Shown here piece after piece: positions 1 to 6,451 of a stretch of DNA of 10,370 nucleotides (its first letter is position 1; each line of letters starts with the position of its first letter). The DNA is from Chloroflexia bacterium (lineage in GTDB: Bacteria; Chloroflexota; Chloroflexia; QHBQ01; JADMIH01), in contig JAICKM010000189.1 of the NCBI GenBank assembly GCA_025927935.1, positions 1 through 10,370 of the forward strand, in the 5' to 3' direction. The position numbers and the translations under genes were made by a program. The notes below the pieces were generated by a model. The model made no database searches, was not told the origin of the DNA, and saw only the letters and a program-made list of their open reading frames with translations.

Positions 1-1436
1 CGCGCATCGACGCGCGTACTATCGACTGGAGCCAGGTGGAGTACCAGTTCGGCAGCCCCACGCCGCTGGCGTTCAGCCACACGCCGGTCGAGCCGGTGCT
101 GCGCCCGCCCCTGCCCGGCTACCCGAACCCGCAGCCGACCGCCTGGCGCCCGCAGATGCCCTGCTACATGGTGCACACGACCGCCGAGACACATGAGATC
201 ATCCGCGGCAACCTGAGCCGCGCGCCCATGTTCAACGGCAGCATCGAGGGCGTGGGGCCGCGCTACTGCCCGTCCATCGAGGACAAGATCGTGCGCTTCG
301 CCCACAAGGAGAGCCACCAACTCTTCCTGGAGCCGGAGGGCTGGGAGACACACGAAGTCTACGTCCAGGGCGCCAACACCAGCCTGCCCGAAGACGTGCA
401 ATGGGCCATGCTGCGCTCCATCCCCGGCCTGCAAAACGCGGAAATCATGCGCATCGGTTACGCTGTCGAGTATGATGCCGTACCGAGCACCGAGATCACA
501 GCCGCGCTGGAGACCAAGCGCGTGGCCGGGCTGTTCCTGGCCGGGCAGATCAACGGCACGTCGGGCTACGAGGAGGCCGCCGGGCAGGGTATCCTGGCCG
601 GGATCAACGCCGCGCTGAGCGCGAGCGCCGCCGAGCGCGGTGCGTCCGGCCCGTTCCACCCGCTGAACCCGCGCCCCGCGCCGCTGGCCGCCTGGCCGGA
701 GGATACGCTCAACGGCGACCTGACCCGCGGCATGGCCGCCGCGCTGGACGCGGGCGGGCTGCTGGTGCTGCCGCGCAGCCATTCGTACATCGGCGTGATG
801 GTGGACGACCTGACCACGCACGTGCTGACCGAACCATACCGCCTGTTCACCTCGCGCGCCGAGTACCGCCTGCTGCTGCGCTCCGACAACGCCGACCTGC
901 GCCTGACGCCCCTGGCTTACCACCTGGGCCTTGTGGATCGCGCCCGCTATGAGGCCGTGGAGGCCAAGCGCGAGCGCATCGCCGCCCTGCTGGCCCGGCT
1001 GGACGGCATCCGTATCAACCCACTGGCCCCTGAAGCGGCGGCCCTGGCCGCCCAGGGCTGGGCGCTGCCGGAAAGGACCGTCACCGTGGCCGAGTACCTG
1101 CGCCGCCCGGAGAGCGATTGGCCGCTGCTGCCCGACTTGGGTCTGACAGACGACGCCGAAGTGGCCGAGCAGGTGACGGTGGCCGCCAAGTACGGCCCCT
1201 ACATCGAGAAGCAGGAGGCCGAAGTCCGCCGCCTGCAGCGCGTGGAAGAGCGCCGCCTGCCGGAAGACTTCGACTACACGAACGTCCTGGGTATCCGCAA
1301 CGAGGCGCGCCAGAAGTTCAGCCAGTTCCGCCCGGCCACCATCGGCCAGGCGGCGCGCATCGGCGGCATCACCCCCTCGGATATCGCCGTGCTGCTCGTC
1401 GCCCTGGAGCGCGCCAAGGCGCCCAGCGGCGTCTGA
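1..1436 (+). CDS. mnmG: tRNA uridine-5-carboxymethylaminomethyl modification enzyme MnmG (GidA), 5' end missing
   Basis: MnmG is the FAD-dependent partner of MnmE; together they install the carboxymethylaminomethyl group on C5 of wobble U34 in a set of cytoplasmic tRNAs. The reading frame is open from base 3 (translation RIDARTIDW...), so the GTG at 36 is an internal codon and the real start lies left of the window. About 477 residues of a protein normally near 620-650 are present. Visible family signatures are LETKRVAGLFLAGQINGTSG followed by YEEAAGQG (FAD-binding region), then VDDLTT, EPYRLFTSRAEYRLLLR and DNADLRLTP, and the C-terminal helical domain that contacts MnmE and tRNA, with YGPYIEKQ near its middle and GITPSDIA close to the end. 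No frameshift or missing block is apparent. The stop is TGA at 1434-1436, followed 23 bases later by a strong hairpin. The identification is secure. Confidence 0.97.
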   Translation, partial: RIDARTIDWSQVEYQFGSPTPLAFSHTPVEPVLRPPLPGYPNPQPTAWRPQMPCYMVHTTAETHEIIRGNLSRAPMFNGSIEGVGPRYCPSIEDKIVRFAHKESHQLFLEPEGWETHEVYVQGANTSLPEDVQWAMLRSIPGLQNAEIMRIGYAVEYDAVPSTEITAALETKRVAGLFLAGQINGTSGYEEAAGQGILAGINAALSASAAERGASGPFHPLNPRPAPLAAWPEDTLNGDLTRGMAAALDAGGLLVLPRSHSYIGVMVDDLTTHVLTEPYRLFTSRAEYRLLLRSDNADLRLTPLAYHLGLVDRARYEAVEAKRERIAALLARLDGIRINPLAPEAAALAAQGWALPERTVTVAEYLRRPESDWPLLPDLGLTDDAEVAEQVTVAAKYGPYIEKQEAEVRRLQRVEERRLPEDFDYTNVLGIRNEARQKFSQFRPATIGQAARIGGITPSDIAVLLVALERAKAPSGV

Positions 1437-1459
1437 TCTCGAACCCTGAGCATGACAAG

Positions 1460-1489
1460 ACGGGGGCGGCTCAGTTGAGCCGCCCCCGT
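1460..1489. terminator. Strong hairpin between convergent genes, probable bidirectional terminator
   Basis: A perfect 14-bp inverted repeat (ACGGGGGCGGCTCA / TGAGCCGCCCCCGT) is separated by only two bases, so the RNA would form roughly a 13-bp stem with an AGTT loop. It sits between the end of mnmG (plus strand) and the end of the SnoaL-like gene (minus strand), the expected place for a shared terminator. Neither side has a T tract, so it is not a textbook intrinsic terminator. It may act by pausing, as a 3'-end stabiliser, or together with Rho. Confidence 0.7.
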
Positions 1490-1508
1490 GCTATCCGCGG
1501 AGCCAACC

Positions 1509-1940
1509 CTACCCGGCCTGGGCGGGCGCGGGGATGGCGCCAAGCTGCTGCATCATGCCCATGATGTCTTCCTGGTGCCAGACCTCGACGATCTTGCCGT
1601 TTTCCAGGCGACTGATGTCGATCCCGCCGATGGTGAACTGCTTGCCGGTGGCCGGCATCCCGGCGAAGTTACCCGTATGCGTCGCCCGCATCGTCCAGCG
1701 GTCCACCACCCGGTCGCCCTCGGCGATCAGGTCTTCCAGCGTCATCTGCACGTCCGGGAAAGCCGCGCGGAACATCTGGACGACCTGGTGGTGCCCGTCG
1801 TAGTCGGGGGACTGGCCGGGCATGGGGTTATGATCCACCAGGTCCCGGCTCACCAGTTCATCCGCCAGCGCCATGTTACCCTGGCCCCACAGTTCCTCGA
1901 TATACCGGCGCACGACCGCCTTGTTCTCCTCAACAGACAT
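1509..1940 (-). CDS. SnoaL-like polyketide cyclase / ester cyclase-family protein
   Basis: This 143-residue protein has the shape of the SnoaL/ester cyclase branch of the NTF2-like superfamily, small alpha+beta cone folds that bind a ligand in a central pocket. Visible markers are the N-terminal helix ENKAVVRRYIEELW, the LVDHNPMPGQ segment after the second helix, FPDVQMTLEDLIAEGDRVVD, the strand pair RWTMRATHTGNFAGMPATGK, GIDISRLENGKIVEVWHQED, and the closing MGMMQQLGAIP. The Asp in WHQED lies where SnoaL-type cyclases keep their acid residue. True polyketide cyclases are only a small part of this family; no polyketide genes are nearby, so the substrate is unknown and the product is best called SnoaL-like. 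The ATG start is supported by AAGGAGG at 1948-1954, seven bases upstream. The SPOUT methyltransferase gene ends 110 bases upstream on the same strand, so co-transcription is possible, with a hairpin between them. Confidence 0.9.
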   Translation of the reverse strand: MSVEENKAVVRRYIEELWGQGNMALADELVSRDLVDHNPMPGQSPDYDGHHQVVQMFRAAFPDVQMTLEDLIAEGDRVVDRWTMRATHTGNFAGMPATGKQFTIGGIDISRLENGKIVEVWHQEDIMGMMQQLGAIPAPAQAG

Positions 1941-1980
1941 AGCATAGCCTCCTTGCTAATGCGTGTGTTTACAGACCGGC

Positions 1981-1999
1981 AACAGCCGCCGGCGCTGTT
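1981..1999 (-). other. Hairpin in the methyltransferase-SnoaL spacer
   Basis: AACAGC and GCTGTT form a 6-bp stem around a 7-base loop in the 110-base gap between the SPOUT methyltransferase stop and the SnoaL-like start. No T run follows on the minus strand, so it is a weak terminator or an mRNA processing or stability element at best. I saw no convincing promoter for the SnoaL-like gene in this gap. Confidence 0.35.
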
Positions 2000-2050
2000 A
2001 CATGCTCAGCATAGCGCCGCGCACCGCTCATTTCCCAGCCCAAACGCTGC

Positions 2051-2986
2051 TCAGTTGGTGGTCACCTGCCGGGCACCCCAGCCCAGGCGCCGGGCCAGTT
2101 CCGCCAGCACGACGGCGGCGACGAGCCGGTAGTGATAGGCGCCCGCGCCCGGCAGGTCGAGCGCCACGTGCTGCACCGTGCGCGCCATCTGCTGGTACGG
2201 CACGGGCGGCGCGCCCCCGCTTTCGTCGGGCAGGAACACGGCGGTGGCCCCGCCCGGCGGCAGCCGGGTTCGCCAGAGGGATGGCCCCGGCCCGCGCAAC
2301 GTGACGACGACCCCGTGCTCATAGAGCGGATCATCCGCCGGACGGCAGGGGTAGACGCTGAGCGGGTTTTTGTGCCGCCGGGCCGCGCCCCGGCCCTGCA
2401 CATAGGTCGCCCGGTCGCGGGTGAACCAGACGGCGTGGCTGTCGATCAGCCCCACGCGGTCCCAGCCGAGCGTCCAGGCGGCGCGCAGGGCGCTGCCCAA
2501 CTCCGCCGCGTCCGTGGGGTGGGCCAGGACCAGCGCGGGTCGGTGCGCCCGCGCCGGGGCGATGCGCCGGCGGGCCGGGTGGCAGGCCAGTTGGGCCAGG
2601 GCGACTGCTGCCGCCCCGGCCACGTTCAGCGATTGGACGCCGTGCCCGCGCATGGGGATCGCCAGGTGGACATCGGCCAGGGCGAGGGCCGCCGGAGTCA
2701 GCCCGCGCCGCTCGTTGCCGGCCAGCAGCGCGATGTTCCGCGTCGCGGGTAGCCGGTAGGTAAGCAGGTTGCGGGCGCCGGCGCCGGTCTCCAACGCCAG
2801 CACCAGATCGTAGCGGCGGCGGATATCCGCCAGGGCCGGAGCATCGGCGGGGCCGTGCCCGCGCGGATCGGGAAAAAAGCAGCGCCCGCCGAACCACGTG
2901 GCGGCGGCGCGCAGCGCCGGCATATTGCGCGCATCGGCGACACCGGCGGCGAACAGATCGATGGTTGGATGCGGAAAAGGATCGAT
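2051..2986 (-). CDS. SPOUT/SpoU (TrmH) family RNA 2'-O-methyltransferase, tandem fold, unusual start
   Basis: SpoU enzymes transfer a methyl group from S-adenosylmethionine to a ribose 2'-OH in tRNA or rRNA; the target here cannot be read from sequence. Counting from the proposed start, residues 20-34 (RNMPALRAAATWFGG) match SpoU motif 1 with its Arg, residues 89-95 (AGNERRG) match motif 2, and residues 110-124 (IPMRGHGVQSLNVAG) match motif 3, the last two forming the cofactor knot. Residues 150-300 look like a second, degenerate copy: ALVLAHPTDAAELGSALRAA plus WTLGWDRVGLID resembles motif 1, AVFLPDES motif 2, and DLP...YHYRLVAAVVLAELAR motif 3 without the Ser-Leu-Asn. The frame is open upstream to 3430, but that part reads as low-complexity noncoding DNA. 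The best Shine-Dalgarno (AGGGAGG, 2993-2999) sits six bases before an ATC codon at 2986, giving 311 residues; a GTG at 3043 (330 residues) is the alternative. The family call is firm; the start is uncertain. Confidence 0.85.
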   Translation of the reverse strand: MDPFPHPTIDLFAAGVADARNMPALRAAATWFGGRCFFPDPRGHGPADAPALADIRRRYDLVLALETGAGARNLLTYRLPATRNIALLAGNERRGLTPAALALADVHLAIPMRGHGVQSLNVAGAAAVALAQLACHPARRRIAPARAHRPALVLAHPTDAAELGSALRAAWTLGWDRVGLIDSHAVWFTRDRATYVQGRGAARRHKNPLSVYPCRPADDPLYEHGVVVTLRGPGPSLWRTRLPPGGATAVFLPDESGGAPPVPYQQMARTVQHVALDLPGAGAYHYRLVAAVVLAELARRLGWGARQVTTN

Positions 2987-3320
2987 GGGTAGCCTCCCTG
3001 CTGGGTGGGGCCGGGCGCACGGCCCGGCGGCAAGGGGCGGCACGCCAACGGCGCCGCCCGCCACGGTCAAGGCAATCGATCCTGGAAAGCCGCGCACAGG
3101 GAGAGGTGGCCGAGGCCGGAGAAAGCAAACGGCCACGGGGCATATCTGCCCGCGTGGCCGCGCCGCACCGTATCGGTGGGCAGGTTCGCTACTCGCTATG
3201 GAGCGCACGCAGGCAAGGCCCGGCCACGCCGCGGGTCTCCCCGGCGCGACAGTCAGGACCGTGGCCCATCGCAACCATACGTGCGTCTCCTTTCTCCGCC
3301 GGGATAGGGCATCCCGGCCA
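2987..3320 (-). promoter_or_regulatory. Long structured 5' leader of the SPOUT methyltransferase gene
   Basis: If transcription starts near 3320 from the promoter at 3327-3356, the methyltransferase mRNA carries about 330 untranslated bases. Three hairpins stand out. At 3299-3317, CCGGGAT pairs with ATCCCGG around five bases, just ahead of the leader-peptide ribosome binding site. At 3131-3159, GGCCACG and GGGCA pair with TGCCC and CGTGGCC, a 12-bp stem with one bulged base and a four-base loop. At 3010-3028, GCCGGGC pairs with GCCCGGC around five bases, ending 11 bases before the AGGGAGG Shine-Dalgarno of the methyltransferase. I could not match the region to a riboswitch, T-box or ribosomal-protein leader that I know. 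It could equally be an unrelated small RNA plus a short true leader. Confidence 0.4.
3189..3278 (-). CDS. Possible 29-residue leader peptide
   Basis: An ATG at 3278 is preceded by AAAGGAG (3287-3293) with an 8-base spacer, one of the better ribosome binding sites in the window, and opens a 29-codon frame (MVAMGHGPDCRAGE... ending LRALHSE) that stops at TAG 3189. It lies about 40 bases inside the transcript predicted from the promoter at 3327-3356 and about 200 bases before the methyltransferase start. The peptide has two Cys and no run of a single amino acid, so classical amino-acid attenuation is not evident. It could be a regulatory upstream frame or a translated small protein. The call rests on the ribosome binding site and position only; codon statistics are not informative at this length. 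Confidence 0.35.
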   Translation of the reverse strand: MVAMGHGPDCRAGETRGVAGPCLRALHSE

Positions 3321-3326
3321 AGGTCC

Positions 3327-3356
3327 AGTATAGGGGTGCCGGGCGCCGCCCGGCAA
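3327..3356 (-). promoter_or_regulatory. Sigma-70-type promoter for the methyltransferase leader
   Basis: On the minus strand TTGCCG (3351-3356, four of six matches to TTGACA) and TATACT (3327-3332, five of six to TATAAT) are separated by 18 bases. The expected start of transcription is near 3320. It points at the leader peptide and the SPOUT methyltransferase. The spacer is itself a GC-rich partial palindrome. Confidence 0.55.
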
Positions 3357-3521
3357 GCGGCGAAAGATGTAGTTCGTGGGGCCGCCGGGCTGAGCCGGGC
3401 GCCGGCTTGAACACGCGGGGCCGCTTCCACTGACCTGTTGAGTGTAGTTGCGCGATTTATCGCACCGTACTCGTTGGTCCTTAGCGTATTCAGGCCCCAA
3501 CGGATTGTTAGAAGGCCGTCC

Positions 3522-4121
3522 CTAGCGATACGAGGAGCCGAGGCTAGAGGACCCCAGGCCGGGATCGATCCCTGGCGCCGCGTTCCCCCGCGTTCGCCGC
3601 CCGGTCAGCCACCGCCACTGATACCCTAATCCTATGTATACGAGATTAAGGCTCAGGGCCGTCAAGACGGAGACTCGCACCCAGTGGAGATTGTTTTCAG
3701 CTTGAAATGCTGCTTGTGTCGCGGCGGTTGTGGCGGAAGCCAGCAGGTCACGCGGCCATTGAGGAATGAACCAGAGGTTAAATAGTATAACGCCAACGCC
3801 GAGGGCCAGGAGTATGCGACTAATGGGCGGGATGCGAACCAGCACACCTCGCCATGAACGGGCGTTTCCCAGACTGCGCACCTCCTTTGTAAAGGTCAGT
3901 GGGAGGTGGAGAAACAGGATAACGATTTGCAACATCATCAGCGATGCTGTATCGGGGTAGTGAGTGGCGAACCACGGTTGGAGCAGCGGAATAAAGCTGG
4001 CGAGCAGCAAGCCGCCGGCCAGGAGGAGAACGATGACCTGGCCGGCGAAGGCCAGGGTACTGAGCCGCCATGCCCACCGGAAGAACGCGGACTGTGACTC
4101 AAGATGCGTGGCCGAATTCAT
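3522..4121 (-). CDS. Hypothetical four-helix integral membrane protein
   Basis: I do not recognise a named family. The 199-residue protein has no cleavable-looking signal but four hydrophobic stretches, at about residues 22-45, 59-76, 101-120 and 148-166, giving a compact four-helix membrane protein. Both ends would be on the same side. A basic loop between helices 2 and 3 (residues 79-96, KEVRSLGNARSWRGVLVR) and basic residues after helix 4 (WLTGRRTR) suggest both lie in the cytoplasm by the positive-inside rule. There are no conserved charged residues within the helices to suggest transport or catalysis. The last 20 residues are Gly/Ser/Pro-rich. The ATG at 4121 is preceded by a GGAAGGG-like site. 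The gene and its upstream region look less GC-rich than their neighbours, which may mark a separately acquired segment. The coding call is good; the function is unknown. Confidence 0.75.
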   Translation of the reverse strand: MNSATHLESQSAFFRWAWRLSTLAFAGQVIVLLLAGGLLLASFIPLLQPWFATHYPDTASLMMLQIVILFLHLPLTFTKEVRSLGNARSWRGVLVRIPPISRILLALGVGVILFNLWFIPQWPRDLLASATTAATQAAFQAENNLHWVRVSVLTALSLNLVYIGLGYQWRWLTGRRTRGNAAPGIDPGLGSSSLGSSYR

Positions 4122-4224
4122 AATGGCCGCCCTTCCCCGCTAACGGACGATGAACGCCGCGCCGATTAGCGCCGTCGTCCAGCTCCACGCATATCGCGCC
4201 GGATCGATAAAGTGTGGTTGATCG

Positions 4225-4233
4225 ATTATAACA
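4225..4233 (-). promoter_or_regulatory. Extended -10 promoter for the membrane-protein gene
   Basis: The minus strand reads TGTTATAAT here: a perfect TATAAT with the TGn extension that can replace a poor -35 element. No good -35 hexamer is present at 16-18 bases. Transcription would begin near 4218, giving a leader of roughly 95 bases before the ATG at 4121. The element lies in the most AT-rich stretch of the left half of the window (about 4205-4265). Confidence 0.5.
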
Positions 4234-4288
4234 CGAACCGCGCAGCTAATAATAGCACGAAAATGAGGCGCAAACGCGGCAATGCCGG

Positions 4289-5323
4289 CTAAGGCGCACC
4301 GAGGGCACCCGCCAGGAATCGCGCGACCGGCGCTTGCCACGCCTGGGGCGCCCCGGCCACCGGCACATCGTGGCCCGCGCCGGGGAAGTCGACAAACTGC
4401 TTGGGGCCGGGCAGCCGGTCATAGACGGCGCGCGCTTCGGCGGTCGTGGCGCGGGTGTCCTGTTCGCCGTGCAGGACGAGGGCCGGGCATTGGACGGCAC
4501 CGGCGTAGTCAGCGGGGTTGTGGGCGAAGCCGTTGAAGCCGTGCTGCACACTGCCCCAGAAGACCATCAACTCGGCGCTGGGGAAGGCGGGCAGGCCCAT
4601 CACCCGGAAGCGGTTGCGCACGGTAGTCAGCAGCCGGTCAAAGGGACTCTCCAGGATCACGGCGGCGGGGCGCACGCCCTCCTGGGCGATGGCGCGCAAC
4701 ACGGCGGCGCTGCCCATCGACACCCCGTAGAGCACCAGTCGCTGGTCGGGCCAGGTCTGCCGGGCATAGGTCACGGCCTGAGCCACGTCGGTCGCCTCGC
4801 GCACGCCCAGCGTGGTATCCTGCCCGCTCGACCCGCCCGCGCCGCGAAAGTCCACGGCCAGCGCATCATAGCCCAGGTCGTGGAAGACCACGGCCCGCGC
4901 CAGCAGGCTCTCCTTGCTCGACGCGTAGCCGGGGAACAGCAACACCAGTCCGCGCGGCTGCGCTTGCGGCATCCACCACGCCTCCAGGCTTTCGCCGCTG
5001 CCCACCGGGATGCGCCGCACCTCGTAGGCCAAGCCCACGTCGCTCGGCGTATGCTCGTTGCGCGGGCGGGCCACCTGCACCCCGGTCAGCACGAGCCAGG
5101 CTTTTTGCGGGACCGACAGGCTCTCCATGCGCGGCGGGGGCTGCCCGGCGGGCGCGAAATGGGTCATGGCCCATGTCTGCATCCAGGCCACCCCGTTCAG
5201 CAGCACGAACCCGCCGACCAGGACGATTACCGCCAGCCGCCGCCACTTGCGCCATTGCCGATTCCCAGCCGCCACCGCTGCCCCTCTCTGTCCGACCGCA
5301 CCGCTGCTCCGGCGCCTGGTCAC
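4289..5323 (-). CDS. Alpha/beta hydrolase with N-terminal membrane anchor
   Basis: This protein has the serine-hydrolase alpha/beta fold. In the longest form (344 residues) the oxyanion-hole strand is LVLLFPGYASSKE (127-139), the nucleophile elbow is G-V-S-M-G with Ser202, the acid is probably Asp289 (LHGEQDTR), and the base is His318 (GAGHDV), so the triad looks complete. DFRGAGGSSG (158-167) is typical of the BAAT/dienelactone-hydrolase-like group often labelled alpha/beta fold family hydrolase. A basic segment (WRKWRRL) followed by a hydrophobic helix at about 30-48 suggests an uncleaved anchor with the catalytic domain outside the membrane. The listed start is a GTG without a useful ribosome binding site. 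A second GTG at 5275, behind AGAGGGG, gives 328 residues starting MAAGNRQW and may be the real one. Substrate unknown. The gene diverges from the YbjQ gene with about 105 bases between starts. Confidence 0.9.
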   Translation of the reverse strand: MTRRRSSGAVGQRGAAVAAGNRQWRKWRRLAVIVLVGGFVLLNGVAWMQTWAMTHFAPAGQPPPRMESLSVPQKAWLVLTGVQVARPRNEHTPSDVGLAYEVRRIPVGSGESLEAWWMPQAQPRGLVLLFPGYASSKESLLARAVVFHDLGYDALAVDFRGAGGSSGQDTTLGVREATDVAQAVTYARQTWPDQRLVLYGVSMGSAAVLRAIAQEGVRPAAVILESPFDRLLTTVRNRFRVMGLPAFPSAELMVFWGSVQHGFNGFAHNPADYAGAVQCPALVLHGEQDTRATTAEARAVYDRLPGPKQFVDFPGAGHDVPVAGAPQAWQAPVARFLAGALGAP

Positions 5324-5428
5324 GCCCTAATGATACCATGCACCCGCCAGACTCGTATATACCGAGCGAACGGTACCGCCGGACGCTACCGAGCGGGCAA
5401 CAGGGAGCGGATCGAAAGGAGCCAGGGC

Positions 5429-5752
5429 ATGATCATCGCGACGACGGAGAATGTGGCCGGACACCGGGTGGTGGAAACCAAGGGGACCGTGTTCGGCGTG
5501 GTAGTGCGCAGCCGCAGCATCGGGGGCAATGTGGTGGCGAATCTGCGCTCGCTCGGCGGCGGAGAAATCACCGAGTACACGCAACTGCTCGACGAGACCC
5601 GGCGGCAGGCGGTCAACCGCATGGTCGACAAAGCGCTCGCTATGGGCGCCAACGCCGTCATCATGATGCGCTTCGACTCGTCGGAGATCGGCACATTTAT
5701 GAGCGAGATCGTGGCCTATGGCACCGCCGCCGTGGTGCAGCCGCTCGGCTGA
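5429..5752 (+). CDS. YbjQ/UPF0145 family protein
   Basis: This is a 107-residue member of the YbjQ family (UPF0145), small cytoplasmic proteins that assemble into pentamers and are often annotated as putative heavy-metal-binding; their cellular role is not established. The family pattern is plain: an opening MIIATTENVAGHRVVE strand, GTVFGVVVRSRSIGGNVVANL, the GGGEITEYTQLLDETRRQA helix, AVNRMVDKALAMGANAVI and MMRFDSSEI followed by VAYGTAAVV. The length is typical and nothing is missing. The ATG is preceded by AAAGGAG (5415-5421) with a 7-base spacer, which fixes the start and excludes the much longer in-frame extension to the left, which merely runs antisense across the hydrolase gene. The gene seems to stand alone, with hairpins after its stop. 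Confidence 0.95.
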   Translation: MIIATTENVAGHRVVETKGTVFGVVVRSRSIGGNVVANLRSLGGGEITEYTQLLDETRRQAVNRMVDKALAMGANAVIMMRFDSSEIGTFMSEIVAYGTAAVVQPLG

Positions 5753-5796
5753 GCCGGTCGGGGACAGGCCGGCGGCCCGCTCCCGGCAGGTGCCCC

Positions 5797-5819
5797 GCCC
5801 GCGACGGTCTGTCGCGGGC
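5797..5819. terminator. Hairpin between convergent genes, probable terminator
   Basis: GCCCGCGAC pairs with GTCGCGGGC (9 bp, 5-base loop), 44 bases after the YbjQ stop and just beyond the end of the minus-strand gene at 5842. No T tract follows on either strand. A second, smaller hairpin (GCACCG / CGGTGC, 5823-5842) lies next to it and touches the first base of the opposing stop codon. The pair plausibly ends transcription from both sides. Confidence 0.6.
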
Positions 5820-5841
5820 AGAGCACCGTGACCGGGCGGTG

Positions 5842-6273
5842 CTACACGTGCGTTAGATGGGTGACGAACGGGCCGACCGGCACGCAGATGGTGCGGCCCT
5901 GGAAGCGGAAGCAATACTGGCGGTGAACCGGCGTCTGGAGATCGCGCGCTTCGGCGGCCTCGTGGACGCTGACGGTTACTTGCAGCGCCTTCATGGCGGC
6001 TTCGAGGTGCTTTAGCGTCAGCCCTTTCGCCAGTTTGCCGCCGTGGCCTTCGTGCAGCGGCCGCAAGACCTCGGCAATCGCGTGCCCCGCGGCGCCGCCC
6101 ACAATGGGCGCTAGCTCGGCGATGACCTGGGCGGCGATAGCCCGCTCGGCGGCTTCGCTCACCGTGTGCTCGATGGGATTGGGGTCGCCGCCGTGGATCG
6201 CCAGCCAGAGGGCGATGATCCAGGCCGGGTCCAGTTCATGGGCCAGATTGATTTCGCGGTGTTGCAGGTCCAC
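5842..6273 (-). CDS. Hypothetical protein, helical core with Cys-containing C-terminal strands
   Basis: I do not recognise this 143-residue protein. It begins MDLQHREINLAHELDPAWII, has an Ala-rich helical middle (residues 38-110, with GGAAGHAIAEVL at 59-70), and ends in a short strand pair, RQYCFRFQGRTICVPVGPF (118-136), with two cysteines ten residues apart. There is no signal peptide or clear membrane span. The start is GTG at 6273, supported by AAGGAG 9 bases upstream (GAAGGAG at 6283-6289 region). It is transcribed divergently from the Hsp70-like operon, with 277 bases between the two starts, so shared regulation is possible. I saw no convincing promoter on its own side of the gap. The reading frame has normal high-GC codon use and well-placed ends, which supports a real gene. 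Confidence 0.7.
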   Translation of the reverse strand: MDLQHREINLAHELDPAWIIALWLAIHGGDPNPIEHTVSEAAERAIAAQVIAELAPIVGGAAGHAIAEVLRPLHEGHGGKLAKGLTLKHLEAAMKALQVTVSVHEAAEARDLQTPVHRQYCFRFQGRTICVPVGPFVTHLTHV

Positions 6274-6320
6274 AGGTAGGTACTCCTTCGTGCTAGGGAT
6301 TGGCCGCGTATAAGTGCTCC

Positions 6321-6347
6321 TTACGGCGCGGGATCCACGCGCCGTAA
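6321..6347. repeat. Perfect 10-bp inverted repeat in the divergent intergenic region
   Basis: TTACGGCGCG and CGCGCCGTAA flank a 7-base spacer, GGATCCA. It lies 48 bases upstream of the GTG of the minus-strand hypothetical gene and about 75 bases before the -35 of the Hsp70-like operon. No T tract follows on either strand. It could be an operator for a dimeric regulator, a hairpin in the leader of the minus-strand gene, or a terminator insulating the two units. Apart from this and the promoter elements listed separately, the 6274-6420 stretch shows only a short CCGG...CCGG repeat at 6385-6399. Confidence 0.5.
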
Positions 6348-6419
6348 CATGTCACTCATCCGTTGTATGCGCGCCGGGGTGATTCCGGTTATTAGCCGGC
6401 ACCAATTTGGGCCAACCTC

Positions 6420-6448
6420 TTGACAGGGCCGGGAAACGGTGCTATAGT
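6420..6448 (+). promoter_or_regulatory. Near-consensus sigma-70 promoter of the Hsp70-like operon
   Basis: A perfect TTGACA (6420-6425), a 17-base spacer and TATAGT (6443-6448, five of six) form the best promoter in the window. Transcription should begin around 6454-6457, inside a 13-base palindrome. The leader to the first ATG at 6551 is about 95 bases and is interrupted by an intrinsic terminator. Confidence 0.8.
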
Positions 6449-6451
6449 TAG

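Noticed and set aside
3100..3114. GGAGAGGTGGCCGAG on the plus strand, identical in style to the 5' end of bacterial tRNA-Ser genes
   Set aside because: No 3' acceptor complement (CCTCTCC), no anticodon stem-loop and no proper T-loop follow at the needed distances, so there is no intact tRNA; chance or a tiny remnant.
3001..3430. In-frame extension of the methyltransferase to 459 residues starting at 3430
   Set aside because: The extra 148 residues are Pro/Arg/Ala-rich noncoding-style sequence containing a promoter and hairpins; no ribosome binding site supports the far start.
4140..4340. 66-residue minus-strand frame ending in a hydrophobic tail (TTALIGAAFIVR)
   Set aside because: Its start would lie inside the hydrolase gene, it has no ribosome binding site, and a promoter for the next gene cuts through it; at most a remnant of a membrane protein.
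4334..5428. Long plus-strand frame running into the YbjQ gene
   Set aside because: It is antisense to the alpha/beta hydrolase, His/Arg/Gly-rich, and the YbjQ ribosome binding site and family start are clearly at 5429.
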